Positions 1 to 9,401 of a stretch of 64,000 bases of DNA are shown here, in pieces. Made by a program: the position numbers and the translations under genes. Source of the stretch: Luteimonas kalidii (GTDB lineage Bacteria > Pseudomonadota > Gammaproteobacteria > Xanthomonadales > Xanthomonadaceae); NCBI RefSeq assembly GCF_029887935.1, contig NZ_JARXRO010000020.1, forward strand, positions 43,588-107,587, read 5' to 3'. A model generated the notes under the pieces. That model was not told the DNA's origin and made no database searches. It saw only the letters and a list, made by a program, of their open reading frames with translations. The first letter of the stretch is position 1, and every line of letters begins with the position of its first letter.

Positions 1-19
1 GCCGCGTCCGCGCCAGCCA

Positions 20-1186
20 TCAGCGCAGCAGGCTCAGCACGCCCTGCGTGGACTGGTTGGCCTGGGCCAGCATCGCCGTGCCGGCCTGCTGCAGGATCTG
101 GTTGCGCGAGAGCGCCGCCGATTCCTTGGCGAAGTCCGCGTCCTGGATCCGGCTGCGGGCAGCCGACAGGTTCTCGGAGGTGGTCGACAGGTTGGCCACG
201 ACCGAGGTGAAGCGGTTCTGCACCGCACCCATGTCGGCGCGCGCGGTGTTGATGGCGGTCAGTGCACCGTCCATCGCCAGCATCGCGGCGTCGGCGCCTT
301 CGGCCGTGGAGATGTCCAGCGAGGCGAAACCGGTCTGGGCCGTACCGGCGACGACCGTCGCGGTGCCGTCCGTCGCACCCGCGGTCACGCCGCTGACGTT
401 GGTCAGGTTGGCCAGGGTCAGGGTCTCGTCCGTCGAGGTGATCGCACCGGTCGCGTCCATCGTCACGTTGGCCAGCGCGGTGTTGGCGGGCAGCGCCTTG
501 GCGGCGTCGAACGCGGCGACGAGCGCGGCGGTGGCGGCAGCAGCGTCGGCCGCGCCGTCGGCGGTGGTGACCGTCACGCCGTTGATGTCGAGCGACACGC
601 CGGTCGCGAACGCCGTGGCGGTCGCGGCGGCCGTGGTCTGCGTGTAGGTGGTGGTGCTGGCCGAGGTCCAGGTGCCGAGCGCGCTCGAACGCGCGTCGAC
701 GATGTTGGCGATGTCGATCGTCTCGCCCTGGTTGGCGCCGACCTGGAAGCTCTGGTTCTGGAACGAGCCGTCGAGCAGCTTGACGTTGTTGAAGTTGGTG
801 GTGCCGGCGACGCGGTCGACTTCGGCCTTCAGCGCCTGGGCTTCGGCGTTCAGCGCGGCGCGGTCGGAGGCGGAGTTGGTGGCGTTGCGCGACTGCACGG
901 CCAGCTCGCGGATGCGCTGCAGGTTGTTGCCGATCTCGGCCATCGCGCCTTCCGCCGTCTGCGACAGCGAGATGCCGTCGTTGGCGTTGCGGGCAGCCTG
1001 GTCCATGCCGCGGATCTGGGTGGTGAAGCGCTGCGAGATGGCGAGGCCGGCGGCGTCGTCCTTCGCGCTGTTGATGCGCATGCCGGACGACAGGCGCTGC
1101 AGGCTGGTGGCGAGGTCGGCGCCGGACGAGGTCAGGTTGCGCTGCGCATTGAGCGACATCACGTTGGTGTTGATGACAGACGACAT
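20..1186 (-). CDS. fliC: Flagellin
   Basis: Filament subunit of 388 aa, exported by the flagellar type III system. The N-terminal D0/D1 domain (about residues 1-165) starts MSSVINTNVMSLNAQRN and contains the LSSGMRINSAKDDAAGLAI segment. The C-terminal D1/D0 domain (about 300-388) ends LAQANQSTQGVLSLLR. The middle (about 168-290) is unusually Ala/Thr rich and is the surface-exposed variable part. An AGGAG-like ribosome binding site precedes the ATG. A sigma-28 promoter lies about 100 bp upstream. No second flagellin gene is visible, but the window ends just downstream. Confidence 0.97.
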   Translation of the reverse strand: MSSVINTNVMSLNAQRNLTSSGADLATSLQRLSSGMRINSAKDDAAGLAISQRFTTQIRGMDQAARNANDGISLSQTAEGAMAEIGNNLQRIRELAVQSRNATNSASDRAALNAEAQALKAEVDRVAGTTNFNNVKLLDGSFQNQSFQVGANQGETIDIANIVDARSSALGTWTSASTTTYTQTTAAATATAFATGVSLDINGVTVTTADGAADAAAATAALVAAFDAAKALPANTALANVTMDATGAITSTDETLTLANLTNVSGVTAGATDGTATVVAGTAQTGFASLDISTAEGADAAMLAMDGALTAINTARADMGAVQNRFTSVVANLSTTSENLSAARSRIQDADFAKESAALSRNQILQQAGTAMLAQANQSTQGVLSLLR

Positions 1187-1286
1187 CTGGGTATCTCCTG
1201 GAAGGTTGGGTCCGGCGGCGACGAGAAGGCTTAGCCGGCGTTCGCAGGGTGCTGACCGGGATTGGTCCTCGCCGCTGCTGTGATGG

Positions 1287-1313
1287 GTAACGGCGCCGGC
1301 CTGTCAAGCTTTA
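1287..1313 (-). promoter_or_regulatory. Sigma-28 (FliA) promoter of fliC
   Basis: Read on the minus strand, TAAA is followed after exactly 15 bases by GCCGTTAC, matching the class-3 flagellar consensus TAAA-N15-GCCGATAA. It lies about 100 bp before the fliC ATG in the fliC-flgL gap and fits late, FlgM-controlled flagellin expression. Confidence 0.8.
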
Positions 1314-1342
1314 GGGCCGGGCGCGACCCAAACGAAAATCCG

Positions 1343-2545
1343 TTACATGCGGTCGAACAGCGACAGCCGCTGCACGCTGAGCATCGTCTTCTGCGCCGCT
1401 TCCAGCGCGGTGAGCTGCAGCGAGAGCCGGCTGGCGGCTTCCGCGAAATCGACGTCGCGCAGTTCCGACAGCGACTGCGTGAGGGTGAGGTCTCCGGCGC
1501 TGCGCGCGTCCAGCGCGGTGTCCAGCGCGGCCAGTCGCGAGCCGGTGCCCGAACGCAGCGCCAGCATGTGGCTCTGCGCGGTCGAGATGTCGCCGATCGC
1601 GGAACCGACCAGGTTGTCGCGTCGCGCGCGCTCGGCGGCATCGGCGACGGGCATCTCGAGTGCGGCGGCCAGGCCGTCGAGCGTGGCGAAGATGTCGCGC
1701 GTGGGCGCGGGTTCGACGGTGAACGTGTCGCCCGCCGCGGGCGCGCCGGTGAGCGTGAGCTGCATGCCCGCGGCGGAAATGGTGGCGCCATCGGTGTAGC
1801 TGCCGGTCGCGAGCTCGGTGCCGGACCCGTCGAGCACGCGCCAGGTCGTGGCGTCGGCGAACTCCACCCGCAGCGGCTCGCCGCCCCAGGCCGAGTGGTT
1901 GGCGATCGCGCTGGACTGCAGCACGCCGCTGCCGGTGTTGCCGGCCGCGGCGCTGCCGCGCACCAGGCCGTCGCCGGTGCGCACGCGCAGGAACACCTCG
2001 CTGCCCGGGTCGCCGTCGGCGACCCACTGGTCGGGCGCCACCTCGACCCGGTTGCGGCCGTCGTCGCCGGCATAGGAGACCGTGCCGGCGTTGTCGGCGA
2101 AGGGAATCACGCCGTCGCGCGAACCGCCGAACAGGCGTCGGCCGTTGCCGTCGTCGCGATTGGCGATCGCCAGCAGCTCGCTGCGCACCGCGCGCAGTTC
2201 GGCCGCGACCGACTTGCGGTCCTCCGCCGACATGCCGCCGCTGTTGGCCTGGATCGCGAGTTCGCGCGCGCGGTCGAGCTGGCTGCCGACGTCGGCCAGC
2301 GCCGATTCCTGCGAGCGCAGGCGGTGCTCGACCAGGGTGGCGTTGCGGTCCTGCTGCTGCAGCTGCGACAACGCGTGGTCCATGCGCTGCGCGCGGGCCA
2401 TCGCGGCCGGGTCGTCGGCGGCGCGCTGCAGCTTGTTCTGGCTCACCAGCTCCTGCTGGGTGCGGGCCACGCGTGCCTGCTGCTGCAGCATGCCCTGCAG
2501 GCCCTGGGCGTACAGCGCGGCGGTGGAGATGCGCATGGTGCTCAT
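1343..2545 (-). CDS. flgL: Flagellar hook-filament junction protein FlgL (HAP3)
   Basis: 400 aa. Adaptor between the hook-associated ring FlgK and the flagellin filament. The N-terminus (MSTMRISTAALYAQGLQGML...) and C-terminus (SRLSLQLTALEAAQKTMLSVQRLSLFDRM) are the flagellin-like coiled-coil ends typical of FlgL, with an insert domain between them. The start lies 9 bp after the flgK stop, so flgL is probably translated from the flgK message. It is the last gene of the leftward flgB-flgL series; fliC follows with its own promoter. Confidence 0.96.
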   Translation of the reverse strand: MSTMRISTAALYAQGLQGMLQQQARVARTQQELVSQNKLQRAADDPAAMARAQRMDHALSQLQQQDRNATLVEHRLRSQESALADVGSQLDRARELAIQANSGGMSAEDRKSVAAELRAVRSELLAIANRDDGNGRRLFGGSRDGVIPFADNAGTVSYAGDDGRNRVEVAPDQWVADGDPGSEVFLRVRTGDGLVRGSAAAGNTGSGVLQSSAIANHSAWGGEPLRVEFADATTWRVLDGSGTELATGSYTDGATISAAGMQLTLTGAPAAGDTFTVEPAPTRDIFATLDGLAAALEMPVADAAERARRDNLVGSAIGDISTAQSHMLALRSGTGSRLAALDTALDARSAGDLTLTQSLSELRDVDFAEAASRLSLQLTALEAAQKTMLSVQRLSLFDRM

Positions 2546-2554
2546 CGAAACCCC

Positions 2555-4438
2555 TTAGCGGCGCACGGCCGACAGCAGTGTCTGGAACATCGAATCGGCG
2601 GTGCTGATGACCTGGGCAGCGGCCTGGTAGGCCTGCTGGAAGCGCATCAGGTCGGCCGCCTCCTCGTCCAGGTTCACGCCGCTTACCGACTCGCGTTCGG
2701 CCGTGACCTGGGCGTGGATCGCGGTCTGCGCCTCCAGGCCAAGGTTGGCGTGGCGGGCATCGGTGCCCACGCGCGCGGTGAACTGCGACAGTCCCGCGGT
2801 GATCGAGTGGCTGCCGCCGTCCAGGATCGCGCGCTGGTCGAATGCGCCCAGGGCCAGGGCGTTGCCGTTGTCGCTCGAACGCGGCGGCGTGCGCGCCAGG
2901 GTGAAGGCGTCGCCGGCCGACGGCGTGCCCTCGAGCGAGAGCGACCAGCCGCCGCCGGGGCCGGCGATCGGGCTGCCGGCGGTGTAGGGATAGGGGCCGG
3001 CGCCGTCGATGGTGTACTGGTTGGCGTCGATGAACTCGACCGTGGCGCCGGCGAATCCGGCGAAGGCCGCGGCATCGGTGACCTGCGCCGAGGCGGCGCG
3101 GGCGTTGCCCAGGTTGCCCGGATCGGCCGAGGCCTGCAGCGGCGAGGCCGCGGCGATCTGCGCGCCGTCGGTGAGCGCCACCCGCAGGCTGGCGGCCGCA
3201 TCGGCGGTGGGGCGCAGCGCGTAGCGGTCGCCCGGCGCCGGGGTGCCGGCGATCTCGAACGCGACTCCGGCCACGCGGAACGGATCGGCCGCGGTGCCGC
3301 TGCCGGTCATCGGTACCGCCTCGCCGGTCTCGGCGCGGGTGGCGGTCCAGCTGCCGTCGAAGCGCAGCACCAGGTCCTGCGCCTTGAGCGCGGACGCATC
3401 GTCCACCCGCGCGGCGATCGTGGCGCTGCCGGTGTTGCCGGTGTGCGCGTCGACGCGTGGCGGCGAGAGCGCGAAGAAGTCCGCGCCGGGCGCGCCGGTG
3501 AAGTCCACGCCGGCGCGGTGGGCCTCGTTGAACCCGGTGGCGAACACGGTCGCCAGCCGGCCGAGTTCGGCGCGCGCGGGATCGAGCACGCGCTCGCGGA
3601 ATTCGAACAGCCCGCCGAGCTCGCCCGAGACGCTGGCCGAGGGCAGGCGCACCTTGCCGCTGGGGCCGTCGAGCGCGAGCTGCTGGCGGTCGGGCCGCAT
3701 CGGATCGGGCACGGTGCTCAGCTGCATCGCCTGCGCGCCCAGCACCAGCGGCTGGCCGCCGGCGGTGAACACGCTCATCGAACCGTCCGCCTGGACGACC
3801 GTCTCCGCACCGACCAGTCCGGCGAGGCGCTCGATGCGCAGCGCGCGGGCGTCGAGCAGGTCGGGCGCGACATTGCGGCCACCATCGAGGATCGCGCGGT
3901 TCAGGCCGGCGATCTCGGTCGCCAGCTGGTTGGCGTCGGAGACCACGGCCTGCAGGCGCTGGCCGGTCTCCTGCTCGAGCGAGGACAGTTGCCCGTCGAG
4001 CGAACGCCAGCGTCCGGCGAGCTGTTCGCCCGCGGCCAGCAACTGGCTGCGGGCGGTGGCCGAGCCGGGTTCGGCGGTGAGCGCGTCGGCGGCGGTGAAG
4101 AAGGCCGACCACTGCGACGCCAGCCCGGTGGCCGGATCCGACACCAGCGCATCGACCCGGCCGGCCATCGCCGACAGCTGGCCGAGGCGGCCGAGTTCGC
4201 CGCTGCTGTCGACCTGGCGCGCGAACACCAGGCCGTCGGCCAGGCGCTGCAGGCTGGCCACGTCCACGCCCTGGCCGATGTAGCTGTTGCCCTGGGCCTG
4301 GCCGGCGCGCGCGGCGAGGTCGACGCGCTGGCGGCTGTAGCCGGGGGTCGAGGCGTTGGCCACGTTGTGGCTGATCGTACCGAGCGCGCGCTGGAAGGCG
4401 AGCAGCGCGGAAGTCCCGGTGCCGAGCATGCCGGTCAT
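2555..4438 (-). CDS. flgK: Flagellar hook-associated protein 1 FlgK
   Basis: 627 aa. Caps the hook and forms the first hook-filament junction ring. The N-terminus carries the rod/hook signature HNVANASTPGYSRQ (about residue 25). The C-terminus (NLDEEAADLMRFQQAYQAAAQVISTAD) is the conserved pairing helix that ends all rod/hook/HAP proteins. It lies 3 bp after the flgJ stop and 9 bp before flgL, within the flagellar operon. The large middle region is repetitive in style, with recurrent PAPGDRYALRP/PSAGDAFTLAR segments like those in FlgL's insert domain. Confidence 0.96.
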   Translation of the reverse strand: MTGMLGTGTSALLAFQRALGTISHNVANASTPGYSRQRVDLAARAGQAQGNSYIGQGVDVASLQRLADGLVFARQVDSSGELGRLGQLSAMAGRVDALVSDPATGLASQWSAFFTAADALTAEPGSATARSQLLAAGEQLAGRWRSLDGQLSSLEQETGQRLQAVVSDANQLATEIAGLNRAILDGGRNVAPDLLDARALRIERLAGLVGAETVVQADGSMSVFTAGGQPLVLGAQAMQLSTVPDPMRPDRQQLALDGPSGKVRLPSASVSGELGGLFEFRERVLDPARAELGRLATVFATGFNEAHRAGVDFTGAPGADFFALSPPRVDAHTGNTGSATIAARVDDASALKAQDLVLRFDGSWTATRAETGEAVPMTGSGTAADPFRVAGVAFEIAGTPAPGDRYALRPTADAAASLRVALTDGAQIAAASPLQASADPGNLGNARAASAQVTDAAAFAGFAGATVEFIDANQYTIDGAGPYPYTAGSPIAGPGGGWSLSLEGTPSAGDAFTLARTPPRSSDNGNALALGAFDQRAILDGGSHSITAGLSQFTARVGTDARHANLGLEAQTAIHAQVTAERESVSGVNLDEEAADLMRFQQAYQAAAQVISTADSMFQTLLSAVRR

Positions 4439-4441
4439 GGC

Positions 4442-5542
4442 TTATCCCCTCGTGCCCGGGACGGTCGCCCGGGCGATGGTGGCGGCGCCCGCGGCGTCGA
4501 TGGGTGCAGCGGGCGCGGCGCTGGCGTACTGCACGGCCGCGTCGGTGCGCGCCGGCATCGAGGCCAGCGCGCGGTTGAGCGTGGCGCCGTTGGCGATCGC
4601 GGTGATCTTCGCCGCGTACGACGGGTCGGTGGCGTAGCCGGCCTTCTGCAGCGCGCTGGCGAAGCGGTGCACGTCGTCGCCGGTGCCGCGCGCGGCGGCG
4701 TAGCGGTCCTTGCCGATCAGGCGGGTGTAGTCGGCGAAGCTTTCGGCGACCGAACCGTAGGCGCGGAAGTCCGCGCGCTCGTCGACCCGGCGCCCGTTGA
4801 CGAATTCGTGGGTGCCGGCGTTCATGCGGTCGCCCTTCCAGCCGCCGGTGGCCTTGATCCCGAACAGGTTCAGCGACGAGCTGCCCTCGCGGCCGGCGAA
4901 GCGCCGGCCCCAGCCGGTCTCCAGTGCCGCCTGCGCCACCAGCGCCTTGGCCGGCACGCCGAGTTCGGCCGCGGCCCGCTGTGCCTGCGGCCAGATCGAC
5001 TGCACGAAGGCCTCGGGCGAACTCGCGTCGAGCGGGGTGTCGGCGGCAAAGGCCGGTGTCGACAGGTCGAAGCCGGGATCGGACAGCGCCGGGCGCGGCG
5101 GCGCGTGCGCCTGCAGGTCCAGGCCCGGCATCGACACGCCGCTGCGCGTGGGCGCCAGCGGCAGCATGCCGGACGGTCCCGCAGGTGAAAGCGGCAGCAT
5201 GCCGGGCGGCTGCCCGTGCGTGCGCAGCGGGATCGCCGCGGGCGCGGCCGCCGCGGGCGCGGTCGGGTCGGCGCCGCCGGCGCTGCGTTCGAGCTGGCGC
5301 ATGATCATCGGCGCCAGCCCCAGGCCGCGGCCCTTCGACAGTTCGCGCGAGAGCTGCTGGTCGTACATGTCGCGATAGCGGGTATCGCCGCCCAGGCCGC
5401 CGTCGGGCGAGGCGCTGCGCATGGACTTGAGCAGCATGTGCGCGAACTGGGTTTCCAGCTCGCGCGCGGCCTTCTCGATATCCGCGCGCGGCGTGGCCTG
5501 CGTGGGCGAGAGTTCGATCGCGGTGGCGGCGGGCAGGCGCAT
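4442..5542 (-). CDS. flgJ: Flagellar rod-capping protein and peptidoglycan hydrolase FlgJ
   Basis: 366 aa. The N-terminal rod-binding domain (about 15-110) contains AARELETQFAHMLLKSMRSAS. The C-terminal glucosaminidase domain (about 205-345) contains AALETGWG with the probable catalytic Glu and SSLNLFGIKATGGWKGD. FlgJ caps the growing rod and opens the murein in the periplasm. The start at MRLPAATAIELSP was chosen because an upstream in-frame extension is Arg-rich and unlike the family. Residues about 110-200 form a Pro-rich linker. It is separated from flgI by 205 bp containing a strong hairpin, the largest gap inside the flg operon. Confidence 0.94.
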   Translation of the reverse strand: MRLPAATAIELSPTQATPRADIEKAARELETQFAHMLLKSMRSASPDGGLGGDTRYRDMYDQQLSRELSKGRGLGLAPMIMRQLERSAGGADPTAPAAAAPAAIPLRTHGQPPGMLPLSPAGPSGMLPLAPTRSGVSMPGLDLQAHAPPRPALSDPGFDLSTPAFAADTPLDASSPEAFVQSIWPQAQRAAAELGVPAKALVAQAALETGWGRRFAGREGSSSLNLFGIKATGGWKGDRMNAGTHEFVNGRRVDERADFRAYGSVAESFADYTRLIGKDRYAAARGTGDDVHRFASALQKAGYATDPSYAAKITAIANGATLNRALASMPARTDAAVQYASAAPAAPIDAAGAATIARATVPGTRG

Positions 5543-5695
5543 CAGCAGGCAGCCACGCGGGAATGCGCAACGCCCCGGTGCGCCTGCGACGCGGCGGGCG
5601 TGCCCGGAGCGTGGGCGAAGGCGGTGGCGATGGCGGCGGTCCAGTGCATGTGGGCCAGGATGCAAGCCGCATGCCGGGACGCGGCGGGAACCACG

Positions 5696-5724
5696 ACGCG
5701 AACCGGCGCGGGGCCGGTTCGCGT
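5696..5724. repeat. Palindromic stem-loop between flgI and flgJ
   Basis: A perfect 12-bp inverted repeat (ACGCGAACCGGC / GCCGGTTCGCGT) around a 5-base loop in the 205-bp flgI-flgJ gap. No T-run follows on either strand, so it is not a classical terminator. It could stabilise or process the operon mRNA between the P/L-ring genes and flgJ. Confidence 0.6.
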
Positions 5725-5747
5725 GGTCGTCCGCGCGCCGCCCGCGG

Positions 5748-6944
5748 TCATATGACCTCGAGCTCGGCGCGCAGCGCGCCGGCGCGCTTGAGCGCCTCGA
5801 GAATGGCGACGATGTCGCCCGGGGCCGCGCCCACGGCGTTCACCGCGCGCACGATCGACTCCAGCGACGAGCCGCCCTCGAACAGGAACATGCGTCCGCC
5901 GTCCTGGGTGACTTCCAGCGAGGACTGCGGCGCGACCACGGTGCCGCCGCGGCCGAACGCGCCCGGCTGGCTGATCTGCACGCCCTCGGTCACCGACACC
6001 GTCAGCGAACCGTGCGAGACCGCGGCCGGCAGCACCGAGACCTGGCCGCCCATCACCACCGTGCCGGTGCGGGCGTTGACGATCACCTTGGCCGCGGCCG
6101 CGCCGGGCGTGACGTCGAGCGCCTCCAGCTGCGCCAGGAAACCGATGCGGTCGCCGGGCGGCGGCGTGACCTCGATGGTGACGCCGTCCAGCGCACGCGC
6201 GCGGCCCGGGCCGAAGGCGGAGTCGATGGCCGTGACGATGCGCGCGGCGGTGGTGAAGTCGGACTCGCGCAGGTTCAGCGTCACCGGCAGCGCGGATCCG
6301 CCGCCATGGGTCGCACCGCCGGGCGCCGCGCGCTCGACGATGGCGCCGTTGGGAATGCTGCCGCCGTTGGGCGCATTGGTGGAGATGCGCGAGCCGTCGC
6401 GCCCGGAGGCGCCGAAGCCGCTGACCACCAGGGTGCCCTGCGCGATCGCGTAGACCTGGCCGTCGGCGCCCTTGAGCGGCGCCATCAGCAGGCTGCCGCC
6501 GCGCAGCGAACCGGCGTTGCCGATCGAGGACACGGTGATGTCGATGGTCTGCCCGGGCTTGGCGAAGGCGGGCAGTTCGGCATGGATCGCCACCGCGGCC
6601 ACGTTCTTCAGCTGCGGGTTCACGCCCGGCGGCAGGGTCACGCCGAGCTGGTCGAGCATGGTCTTCAGGCTCTGCACGGTGAACTGGGTCTGGCTGGTGC
6701 GGTCGCCGCTGCCGTCCAGGCCCACCACCAGCCCGTAACCCACCAGCGGATTGCCGCGCACGCCGGCCACCTGGGCCAGGTCCTTGATCCGCTCGGCCTG
6801 CGCCGGCATCGCGAACGCGAGCGACGCGACCAGAACCACCGCGACCGTCGCCCGGACAAGGCCCGTGGCCCGGATCAGGCCAAAGGCCGCATCCGGGGTC
6901 TTCACCTGCCCCAACCACGCTTTCATCGAATCCAACCGGAACAT
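5748..6944 (-). CDS. flgI: Flagellar P-ring protein FlgI
   Basis: 398 aa. Forms the periplasmic peptidoglycan-level ring around the rod. A Sec signal peptide ends about AMPAQA (near residue 50), a rather long leader; an internal ATG at MKAWLGQ (residue 7) is an alternative start. The mature part starts [31 protein letters not shown], diagnostic of FlgI. The C-terminus ([27 protein letters not shown]) is also typical. It lies 10 bp after the flgH stop. Confidence 0.96.
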   Translation of the reverse strand: MFRLDSMKAWLGQVKTPDAAFGLIRATGLVRATVAVVLVASLAFAMPAQAERIKDLAQVAGVRGNPLVGYGLVVGLDGSGDRTSQTQFTVQSLKTMLDQLGVTLPPGVNPQLKNVAAVAIHAELPAFAKPGQTIDITVSSIGNAGSLRGGSLLMAPLKGADGQVYAIAQGTLVVSGFGASGRDGSRISTNAPNGGSIPNGAIVERAAPGGATHGGGSALPVTLNLRESDFTTAARIVTAIDSAFGPGRARALDGVTIEVTPPPGDRIGFLAQLEALDVTPGAAAAKVIVNARTGTVVMGGQVSVLPAAVSHGSLTVSVTEGVQISQPGAFGRGGTVVAPQSSLEVTQDGGRMFLFEGGSSLESIVRAVNAVGAAPGDIVAILEALKRAGALRAELEVI

Positions 6945-6954
6945 GGCGTGGCCC

Positions 6955-7722
6955 TCAGTACGGGAATGCAGCGGAATTGAAGAACCGGGCCAGCCAGCCC
7001 ATCGCGTTCGAGCGTGCCAGCGTGCCCCGGCCTCCGTAGAGGATCTGGGCTTCGCCGACGCGGTCGGACGTGACGCGGTTGTCGGGACCGATATCGGCGG
7101 TGCGCACCAGGCCTTGAATCTGGACCAGCTCGTCGCCCTGGTTCAGGCGCATCTGCTTCTGCCCGGCCACCCGCAGGTTGCCGTTGCCCAGGTCCTCGAC
7201 CACGCTGACGGTGATGTCGCCCACCAGCTGGTTGCTCTGGGCGCTGTCGCCGGCGCCGGCGAAGTCGCGCGAGCCTTCGATCTCGGCCTGCAGCAGCGGC
7301 CGGCCGTTGTAGGTCACGCTCTGGCCGAACAGCGTCGGCGCGGCCATGCCGACCCCGCTGTCCTTGGTGACGGAGGTGCGGGCGTTGGTCTTGGCGCGGG
7401 TGTTTTCCACCAGCACGATGGTCAGCAGGTCGCCGACGCCGCGCGCCTTGCTGTCCTGGAACAGGCGCAGGCCGCGCTGGCTGCCACCGGCACTGGCGCC
7501 GGCGCTGGCGTAGATCGAGCCGCCGCCGTCGCCGCTGGCCGCAACCGCCATCGGCGCGGCCGCGGGGTAACCCGCGTAGCCCGTCGCAGCATGCGCGGGC
7601 ACCGCGTAACCGGGCGCGCCGGCGGGCGGCGCGAACGGACGCGCATCGCCCACCACGGTGGCGCAGCCGGTCAGCGCGAGCGCGAGGCCAATGGACAGGA
7701 ACGCTTTCATCGGCGTGCTCAC
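6955..7722 (-). CDS. flgH: Flagellar L-ring lipoprotein FlgH
   Basis: 255 aa. Outer-membrane ring of the basal body. The lipobox LALTGC places the lipidated Cys near residue 19. The conserved core includes [27 protein letters not shown] sequence, ending in [29 protein letters not shown]. The ATG overlaps the flgG stop (ATGA), arguing for translational coupling; MKAFLSIG four codons in is an alternative start. It is inserted between flgG and flgI in canonical order. Confidence 0.96.
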   Translation of the reverse strand: MSTPMKAFLSIGLALALTGCATVVGDARPFAPPAGAPGYAVPAHAATGYAGYPAAAPMAVAASGDGGGSIYASAGASAGGSQRGLRLFQDSKARGVGDLLTIVLVENTRAKTNARTSVTKDSGVGMAAPTLFGQSVTYNGRPLLQAEIEGSRDFAGAGDSAQSNQLVGDITVSVVEDLGNGNLRVAGQKQMRLNQGDELVQIQGLVRTADIGPDNRVTSDRVGEAQILYGGRGTLARSNAMGWLARFFNSAAFPY

Positions 7723-8504
7723 AGTTTGTTGTTGAGGTAGGCGAGCATCGAATCGATGGTCGTGATCGCCTTGGCGTTGGTCTCGTACGCGCGCTGGGTC
7801 TCGATCATCGACACCAGTTCCTGGACGACGTTGACGTTCGAGCCTTCCAGCGAACCCTGCACCAGCAGGCCCATGCCGTTCTCGCCGGGCGCGCCGCTCT
7901 GCGCCGGCCCGCTGGCGCCGGTCTCGATGTAGAGGTTCTCGCCCTTGGCCTGGAGGCCGGCGGGATTGACGAAGTCGGCGATGGTCAGCGCGCCGACCTG
8001 CACCCCCTCGGCCTGGCCGGCGAGCTGCACGCTCACGGTGCCGTCGGCGCCGATGGTCACCGCCTGCGCGCCTTCGGGCAGCTGCAGGCCGGGCTGCACC
8101 GGGAAGCCGGAGTTGTTGACCAGCTCACCCTGGGCATTGATCTGGAAGCTGCCGTCGCGGGTGTAGGCGGTGCTGCCGTCGGGCATCAGCACCTCGAAGA
8201 AGCCGCGGCCGTTGATCGCCACGTCGAGCGCGCCGCCGGTCTGGCCGAGGCTGCCCTGGGCGAACTCCTTCGAGGTCGCGGCCACGCGCACGCCGGTGCC
8301 CACCGACAGCCCTGTGGGCAGGGTGGTCTGTTCCGAGGTCGCACCGCCCGGCTGGCGGGTGGTCTGGTACAGCAGGTCCTCGAAGCTGGCGCGGTCGCGC
8401 TTGAAGCCGGTGGTGTTGGTATTGGCGAGGTTGTTGGAAATGACCGCCATGCGCGTCTGCTGCGCGTCGAGGCCGGTCTTGGCGATCCATAGAGCCTGGG
8501 TCAT
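7719..8504 (-). CDS. flgG: Flagellar distal rod protein FlgG
   Basis: 261 aa. Main distal-rod subunit. The N-terminus [39 protein letters not shown] and the C-terminus ([25 protein letters not shown]) are the paired rod/hook signatures. Length is standard for FlgG (about 260 aa). It lies 25 bp after flgF and overlaps flgH by 4 bp. Confidence 0.97.
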   Translation of the reverse strand: MTQALWIAKTGLDAQQTRMAVISNNLANTNTTGFKRDRASFEDLLYQTTRQPGGATSEQTTLPTGLSVGTGVRVAATSKEFAQGSLGQTGGALDVAINGRGFFEVLMPDGSTAYTRDGSFQINAQGELVNNSGFPVQPGLQLPEGAQAVTIGADGTVSVQLAGQAEGVQVGALTIADFVNPAGLQAKGENLYIETGASGPAQSGAPGENGMGLLVQGSLEGSNVNVVQELVSMIETQRAYETNAKAITTIDSMLAYLNNKL

Positions 8505-8529
8505 GGCGGGTTACTCCGGTGGACGCGCG

Positions 8530-9276
8530 TCAGCGCGAGGACAGCAGGGTGTTGGCCGCACGGGCGGTCTCGTCTCCGCTGTGCAAGACGCGTACCTGCA
8601 TCTCGAACTGGCGCGCGAGTTCGATCATCGACACCAGGCTTCCGGCCGCATCGACGTTGCTGCCCTCGCGCACGCCGGCGGTGAGCACGTTGCCGGCGGC
8701 GGGTGCGGGCGGCTGGGCGCCCGGTGCGGGGCGCATCAGGCCGTCGTCGCCGCGGACCATGTCCCGGGTCGCGGCCGCGACCACCTGCAGGCGGCCGGAT
8801 TCGGCCATGGTCGCCATCGGCTGCCCCTGCGGCACCACCGACACGGTGCCGTCGCCACCGATCTCGATCGCGTCGCTCGGCGGAATCGCCATCGGCGCGC
8901 CGCCGGCGTCGAGCACCTGCAGCCCGCTGGCGGTGGTCAGCAGGCCGTTCTGGTTGAGTTTCAGGTCGCCGGCGCGGGTGTAGGCGACGCCGCCGTTGCG
9001 GTCCTGCACCGCCAGCCAGTGGCCGGCCTGGAGCGCGACGTCGAGCGGATTGCCGGTGGTGGTGAGCGAGCCCGGGGCATCGCTCACCCCGAGCGTGCGC
9101 TGCACGGTCGCCACCCGGGAAGCGAATCCGGGGCCTTCGACCGGAGCGGCGACGGTGCCGCTGAGCGTGGCCTGGAAGCCGGTGGTGTCGACGTTGGCGA
9201 GGTTGTGCGCGACCGCGGCCTGGCCGCGCAGGGTGGCGCTGGCGCCGGTCATCGCGATGTAGAGGGACTTGTCCAT
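8530..9276 (-). CDS. flgF: Flagellar proximal rod protein FlgF
   Basis: 248 aa. The start MDKSLYIAMTGASATLRGQAAVAHNLAN was chosen over a longer upstream open frame because it is the conserved FlgF N-terminus. The C-terminal helix (LVSMIELARQFEMQVRVLHS) pairs with the N-terminal one in the rod assembly. It sits between flgE and flgG in the operon. An upstream 125-bp gap after flgE contains no recognised signal. Confidence 0.95.
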   Translation of the reverse strand: MDKSLYIAMTGASATLRGQAAVAHNLANVDTTGFQATLSGTVAAPVEGPGFASRVATVQRTLGVSDAPGSLTTTGNPLDVALQAGHWLAVQDRNGGVAYTRAGDLKLNQNGLLTTASGLQVLDAGGAPMAIPPSDAIEIGGDGTVSVVPQGQPMATMAESGRLQVVAAATRDMVRGDDGLMRPAPGAQPPAPAAGNVLTAGVREGSNVDAAGSLVSMIELARQFEMQVRVLHSGDETARAANTLLSSR

Positions 9277-9401
9277 GCGGGCCTCGGTGCGGCGGTCGGT
9301 CGGGCGCGTGGCGCCCGTGTCCGGTGTCGCTGCAACATCCGTGCCGCGGCGACGCCGCCAGCCTCGGACGCCGCCGGCCGGAACCGGCGGCGCGGGCCGG
9401 A

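Noticed and set aside
1262-5672. Very long open frames on both strands across flgL-flgK-flgJ (over 1300 codons each)
   Set aside because: They are Arg/Gly/His-rich shadows of GC-rich genes, without family motifs. The frames of FlgL, FlgK and FlgJ carry the recognisable proteins.
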